64,000 nt of DNA from Sphingobium sp. AP50. GTDB taxonomy: Bacteria > Pseudomonadota > Alphaproteobacteria > Sphingomonadales > Sphingomonadaceae. Position numbers and translations under genes: made by a program. The notes under the pieces are model-generated. The model was not told the origin of the DNA and did not search any database. It saw nothing but the letters and a program-made list of their open reading frames with translations. The stretch lies in contig NZ_FNYZ01000018.1 of NCBI RefSeq assembly GCF_900109095.1, positions 1 to 64,000 of the forward strand. Direction: 5' to 3'. Position 1 is the stretch's first letter, and each line of letters begins with the position of its first letter. Below are positions 60,921 to 64,000 of this stretch, in pieces.

Positions 60921-61548
60921 GAGTCGTCTCCTAGTTTCACTACCAGATGAACACGATATAGCACTTATAGCGAAAAATGCCATATGAACATAAAAGCGGT
61001 GCACTGGGGTGGGCCTGGATAACCTGTGACCCTCACTCCGACAGCAATACTGCGGTCATGGTGGTGCCGCTTATCGTCAGCGTGAGGCACTGAGCCTGTC
61101 AATGAAACTCTGATGCTCAGGAACGCTAGCCATGAGCCTGCTGCGCGCGCGGCCGAGCAAGGCGGCGAAATCATGGCTGGTGGTAGACCTCATCCTGGTC
61201 TCCTGTTCCTCGAAAAACAGTTGCATCGAACTGTGCCCGGGGAATGGCGAAACATGCTGCATCGCTATCACCGGGCAAAGCTGGAGATCACGTAGGCGCT
61301 CGGGCGATCACTGACCCTCAATGTCAGCGCACGATGACCCGCCGTGTGAGATCAGGAATACGGACATTGTCGTAAGGGCTGCCAATCGAGAATTCGAGCG
61401 CCTCGCGCTCGGCGCGATACCAGCTGGGTGCATCAATATTATAGCTTTCGGTGGCATAGGGCTCGCCTCCGCTGGAAAATTCGACAGCAAGACTGAACGT
61501 ATGAAGTTCGACACGGGAAGATGCGGGTATGATGATGTCCTTTCTATA
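60921..61548. other. Gap between antitoxin and DUF932 gene
   Basis: About 630 bases. Two short minus-strand frames (61077-61271 and 61308-61514, both with GTG starts) have no motif or strong ribosome site; I do not call them. Bases 60921-61000 probably hold the antitoxin promoter. Confidence 0.45.
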
Positions 61549-61581
61549 AGAGAAAGGCGGCTCCGACTGATCGGAGCCGCC
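61549..61581 (-). terminator. Rho-independent terminator of the DUF932 gene
   Basis: On the minus strand GGCGGCTCCGA and TCGGAGCCGCC form a perfect 11-bp stem with a 4-base loop, followed by TTTCTCTT. It lies about 37 bases past the DUF932 stop. Confidence 0.88.
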
Positions 61582-61618
61582 AGTTTAGCATTGGAAAATC
61601 GCGCTCGAGGCAGCGGCT

Positions 61619-62815
61619 TCAGTGCGCCTTGGCAAACAGCTTGCGCGCCTTGCCTTCGACCTCGAGCCGCGCGTCTTGGTTGGACCGTGCACGTGCATGC
61701 GCGGTGATCCCCTGCACGAAATCGAAGAGGCTGGCTGGGGGATGACCTTCTTCGGCGAGAACCGATTGTATGATTTTGGCCGTATCGGCCTTGGAGAAGC
61801 CGTTCTTGCGAAGAAAAGTGTCGCGATCCTCATCGGTACGAGCGACGATCCGGTGCCTGGCCGTCTTGATACCTTCGACAAAGCTCATCGCTGAAGAGTC
61901 CGCAAAATTTTCGAGCGCAGGCGCTGCTTCATGGGCAAATCGATTGGCGGCAAATTTCGAATGCCGGATCGATATCTCTTCGAAACCCTCGACGCCCCAG
62001 AGATTGCGATTCATGCATACGGCGCGAAGATAGAATGTCGCGATCCCCAATGCCTTCGATCCGACTTCAGAATTCCAGCAGTAAAAGCCTCGAAAGAAAA
62101 GATCGGGATCGCCGTTAGGCAGTTTGCCAGCCTCAATCGGGTGCGTATCATCGACGAGGAACAGGAAGACGTCGCGATCGGACGCATAAAGGGTCGTTGT
62201 ATCGCGGGTGACATCGACATAGGGGTTGTACCGCATCGACCCCCAGTCGAGGACGCCGGGCACCTTCCACCGCGTGTCGGAGACCCCGTTACCCGCGATC
62301 TTCATCACCGCCGCCACAAGTTCATGATCCCAGATGCGACCATAGTCGGGTCCGGTCACGGCCCGCAGTTCGGTCCTGCCCTCATTGGTCTTGAGGAGTT
62401 TCACCTGCTCGGCGCGGTGCCGCAGGAGCCCATGCTGCAGATTGATCCCGGCGAGCGCCGCTGGCAGGTTACGCAAATAGGAGGCTGGCGCGCCCACGAG
62501 GCTCGCAAGCTGCCCGAACGACCAGTTGGTCGGTGCAATAGGTTCCTCCTCGCCCGGAATGAACAGGCTGAGGCGTTCGGCATTGTCGGCCCTCGCGTCC
62601 ACGCGCACCGCACGACTTTCCACGATACAGGTCTGGGCCTGGGCCGCACGGTGGCGCACGCTGTTGTACAGGGCATCGAGCGAAAGGAACTTCTCATCGT
62701 CGGGTCGCGAGAACCATTCGGACGAAACCCGCCCGACATTGCGGCCGCGGCTGATGTCGACGCCATAGGCACCGGAGATTCGGCTTGGGATAGAAGATTG
62801 AAGAAGCGTAGCCAT
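61619..62815 (-). CDS. DUF932-family plasmid protein
   Basis: A 398-residue soluble protein of the phage/plasmid-type DUF932 family: PTNWSFGQLASLVGAPASYL then RNLPAALAGINLQHGL, ELRAVTGPDYGRIWDHELVA, LDWGSMRYNPYVDVTRDTTT, FRGFYCWNSEVGSKALGIA, AVCMNRNLWGVEGFEEISIR. The ATG at 62815 has GGAG 8 bases upstream and is preferred to a longer frame. Role is unknown; such genes are near-universal on sphingomonad plasmids and conjugative elements. It ends at a strong terminator. Confidence 0.8.
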   Translation of the reverse strand: MATLLQSSIPSRISGAYGVDISRGRNVGRVSSEWFSRPDDEKFLSLDALYNSVRHRAAQAQTCIVESRAVRVDARADNAERLSLFIPGEEEPIAPTNWSFGQLASLVGAPASYLRNLPAALAGINLQHGLLRHRAEQVKLLKTNEGRTELRAVTGPDYGRIWDHELVAAVMKIAGNGVSDTRWKVPGVLDWGSMRYNPYVDVTRDTTTLYASDRDVFLFLVDDTHPIEAGKLPNGDPDLFFRGFYCWNSEVGSKALGIATFYLRAVCMNRNLWGVEGFEEISIRHSKFAANRFAHEAAPALENFADSSAMSFVEGIKTARHRIVARTDEDRDTFLRKNGFSKADTAKIIQSVLAEEGHPPASLFDFVQGITAHARARSNQDARLEVEGKARKLFAKAH

Positions 62816-62969
62816 GAGGAAGTCTCCTTGATGGAACGGCCCGATCCATTCTGGACAGGCCAAACCATCCCCTCCCCCTTCCCTCCTACCCGAGCACGGC
62901 GGGGACGCCCCGCCTGAGCATCATGCCAGATCCCGGGCATCAACCCACAGCGCGCCATGCCGGCCTTGG

Positions 62970-63689
62970 TCAGCCAGAATCTGGTGCAAACCATTCGTAG
63001 AGGAGATGCGCGTCGGGATCATATGCCGGCCCGATTGCAATGCGCACCAGACGACCGTCGCAAGCAAAAGCACCGGCGCGGGGAAAATTAAGATAAGAGC
63101 CTCCCTCAAGGATGATATCCCCTGAGCGGACTTTGATGACCCTTCGCGTTGTGCCAAGTGATCGATGGCCCTGCGGCGCGTCGACGAGTTTGACGGCGTG
63201 ACCTGCTCTGAACCCTTTCTTGAATTTAGCTAGCGACATACGAGATACGACAGGATTTTTCGCGCCTCGACGCCTCGCCAGGGTGGACCAATAGCTCTGT
63301 CCAATCCTCGCCTCACAAAAAAAGGCACAGCTGTGATAATCCTGGAGGATGTTCGAGTGGGTGAAGCCAAACCGTTCCATCTGATCGCGGACCGCTTCGA
63401 TGACGGCATTTTGCGCCGCGCGCGCGGTGAGGTCGGACGGCGCGTCGAGGATATTGGCCGTAATTTTGCGACCGCCGGCGAACGTCTGGGTTGTGACTGC
63501 GAATTTGAAATCGGCAAAATGGCGTGCCAGATGGCGCTCGATCCGGCCACCGATCGCGGTCAACGCTTCCCCAGGCTTATGCGGGTCACCTTGATAGTAG
63601 AAATTTCCCAGCTCATCGAACGGGGTCTGGCTATAGAGGCGCAACGCAACGCCCGGCGTCAGGGCGTCGGTCAGACACGTGTTGGACAT
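62970..63689 (-). CDS. Plasmid protein of unknown function, 239 residues
   Basis: The product begins MSNTCLTDALTPGVALRLYS and contains GGRIERHLARHFADFKFAVT, RDQMERFGFTHSNILQDYHS and LRRGAK-type basic loops. No signal peptide or membrane helix. AAGGA lies 6 bases before the ATG at 63689. It precedes the DUF932 gene on the same strand with a 154-base gap. I do not recognise a family; a DNA-related role is plausible from the basic composition and setting. Confidence 0.55.
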   Translation of the reverse strand: MSNTCLTDALTPGVALRLYSQTPFDELGNFYYQGDPHKPGEALTAIGGRIERHLARHFADFKFAVTTQTFAGGRKITANILDAPSDLTARAAQNAVIEAVRDQMERFGFTHSNILQDYHSCAFFCEARIGQSYWSTLARRRGAKNPVVSRMSLAKFKKGFRAGHAVKLVDAPQGHRSLGTTRRVIKVRSGDIILEGGSYLNFPRAGAFACDGRLVRIAIGPAYDPDAHLLYEWFAPDSG

Positions 63690-63791
63690 GGGATATCCTT
63701 TCATACACAAGGCGCAGGCCATTTACCTCGTCGGTTTGTCTCCCTCCTCCTCCTCTCCATGCGACAGCGACGCGATCACACTCCTGGCCGG

Positions 63792-63944
63792 TCAGGCGCG
63801 CATGGCGACAAGCGCCTCCACTTTGCCTCGTGCTTTGTGGGTGGGCAGGAACAGGCGCGTGCGATACTGGATCGCTTCGGAAAAGGCTCCAGCGGCTTTG
63901 ATCTGGTCCCGATCGTCGGCACGATAGTTGCGGACCCGTCGCAT
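63792..63944 (-). CDS. Possible small basic protein, 50 residues
   Basis: A frame from an ATG at 63944 reads MRRVRNYRADDRDQIKAAGA then FSEAIQYRTRLFLPTHKARG. It is basic and helical. No strong ribosome site; called on composition and position upstream of the 239-residue gene. Confidence 0.35.
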   Translation of the reverse strand: MRRVRNYRADDRDQIKAAGAFSEAIQYRTRLFLPTHKARGKVEALVAMRA

Positions 63945-64000
63945 CGGATGCCAAAAAGGCCTCTTCCATCAGATGTTTGAGATGTTGCCGTTTTACCACC

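Noticed and set aside
61931-62917. 328-codon plus-strand frame opposite the DUF932 gene
   Set aside because: Antisense shadow of a recognised protein.
1-64000. CRISPR arrays, rRNA genes and tRNA genes
   Set aside because: No regularly spaced repeats, no rRNA-like blocks and no cloverleaf with GTTCGA-type arm was noticed by eye; tRNA detection without tools is not exhaustive.

Overview
The window looks like accessory DNA (plasmid, or an integrated conjugative element) of a sphingomonad-type alphaproteobacterium (Sphingobium/Sphingomonas/Novosphingobium group). The grounds are the large TonB-dependent receptor, the non-phosphorylated L-rhamnose pathway in the form described for Sphingomonas (dehydrogenase plus diketo-acid hydrolase, no aldolase), a GH106 rhamnosidase, a MucR regulator, DUF736/DUF932/DUF2493-type plasmid genes and a MobF relaxase with a TraD coupling protein. 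All identifications rest on reading motifs; no database search was run.

Layout. 1-5.5 kb is an insertion-sequence graveyard: an IS701-like element sits inside a broken Rieske oxygenase gene, and a Tn5/IS50-like IS4-family element lies next to a catalase-family gene. 5.6-25.4 kb is a rhamnoside-utilisation locus. On the minus strand are a rhamnose dehydrogenase, an AraC regulator, a TonB receptor, a Tat-exported GH78-like enzyme, a Sec-exported GH106, a cytoplasmic GH78 and an MFS permease. On the plus strand are rhamnonate dehydratase, diketo-deoxyrhamnonate hydrolase, ketodeoxyrhamnonate dehydrogenase, rhamnonolactonase and the RhaT symporter. Together they describe capture of rhamnosylated compounds, release of L-rhamnose in the periplasm and cytoplasm, and oxidation to pyruvate and lactate. 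25.4-32.3 kb is decayed DNA: an IS481-type remnant, a GH3 glucosidase cut off by an IS5-family element, an HU gene, a broken thioredoxin-2 gene, a broken acetyltransferase gene and small proteins.

32.4-45.8 kb is plasmid mobilisation and maintenance: lytic transglycosylase, TraA relaxase, TraD and a small DNA-binding protein in one overlapping minus-strand operon, a palindrome-bearing candidate oriT region, a SLOG-domain protein, a DUF736 protein ending in an SSB-like tip, a GIY-YIG nuclease and a PD-(D/E)XK-like protein. 46.0-51.3 kb is a tightly overlapping three-gene cassette of a nitrilase-like hydrolase, a small partner and a Rad50/SMC-like ATPase. I read it as a Lamassu-like defence system with an unusual predicted effector. 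51.6-58.9 kb is a MucR gene, an AT-rich spacer, then a caspase-family protease, two exported unknown proteins, a membrane protein and an exported CHAT protease. 59.0-64.0 kb holds a RES/Xre-type toxin-antitoxin pair whose toxin has an internal amber codon, a DUF932 protein and an unknown partner gene.

The two strongest candidates for undescribed biology are the hydrolase-SMC cassette and the caspase/CHAT cassette.
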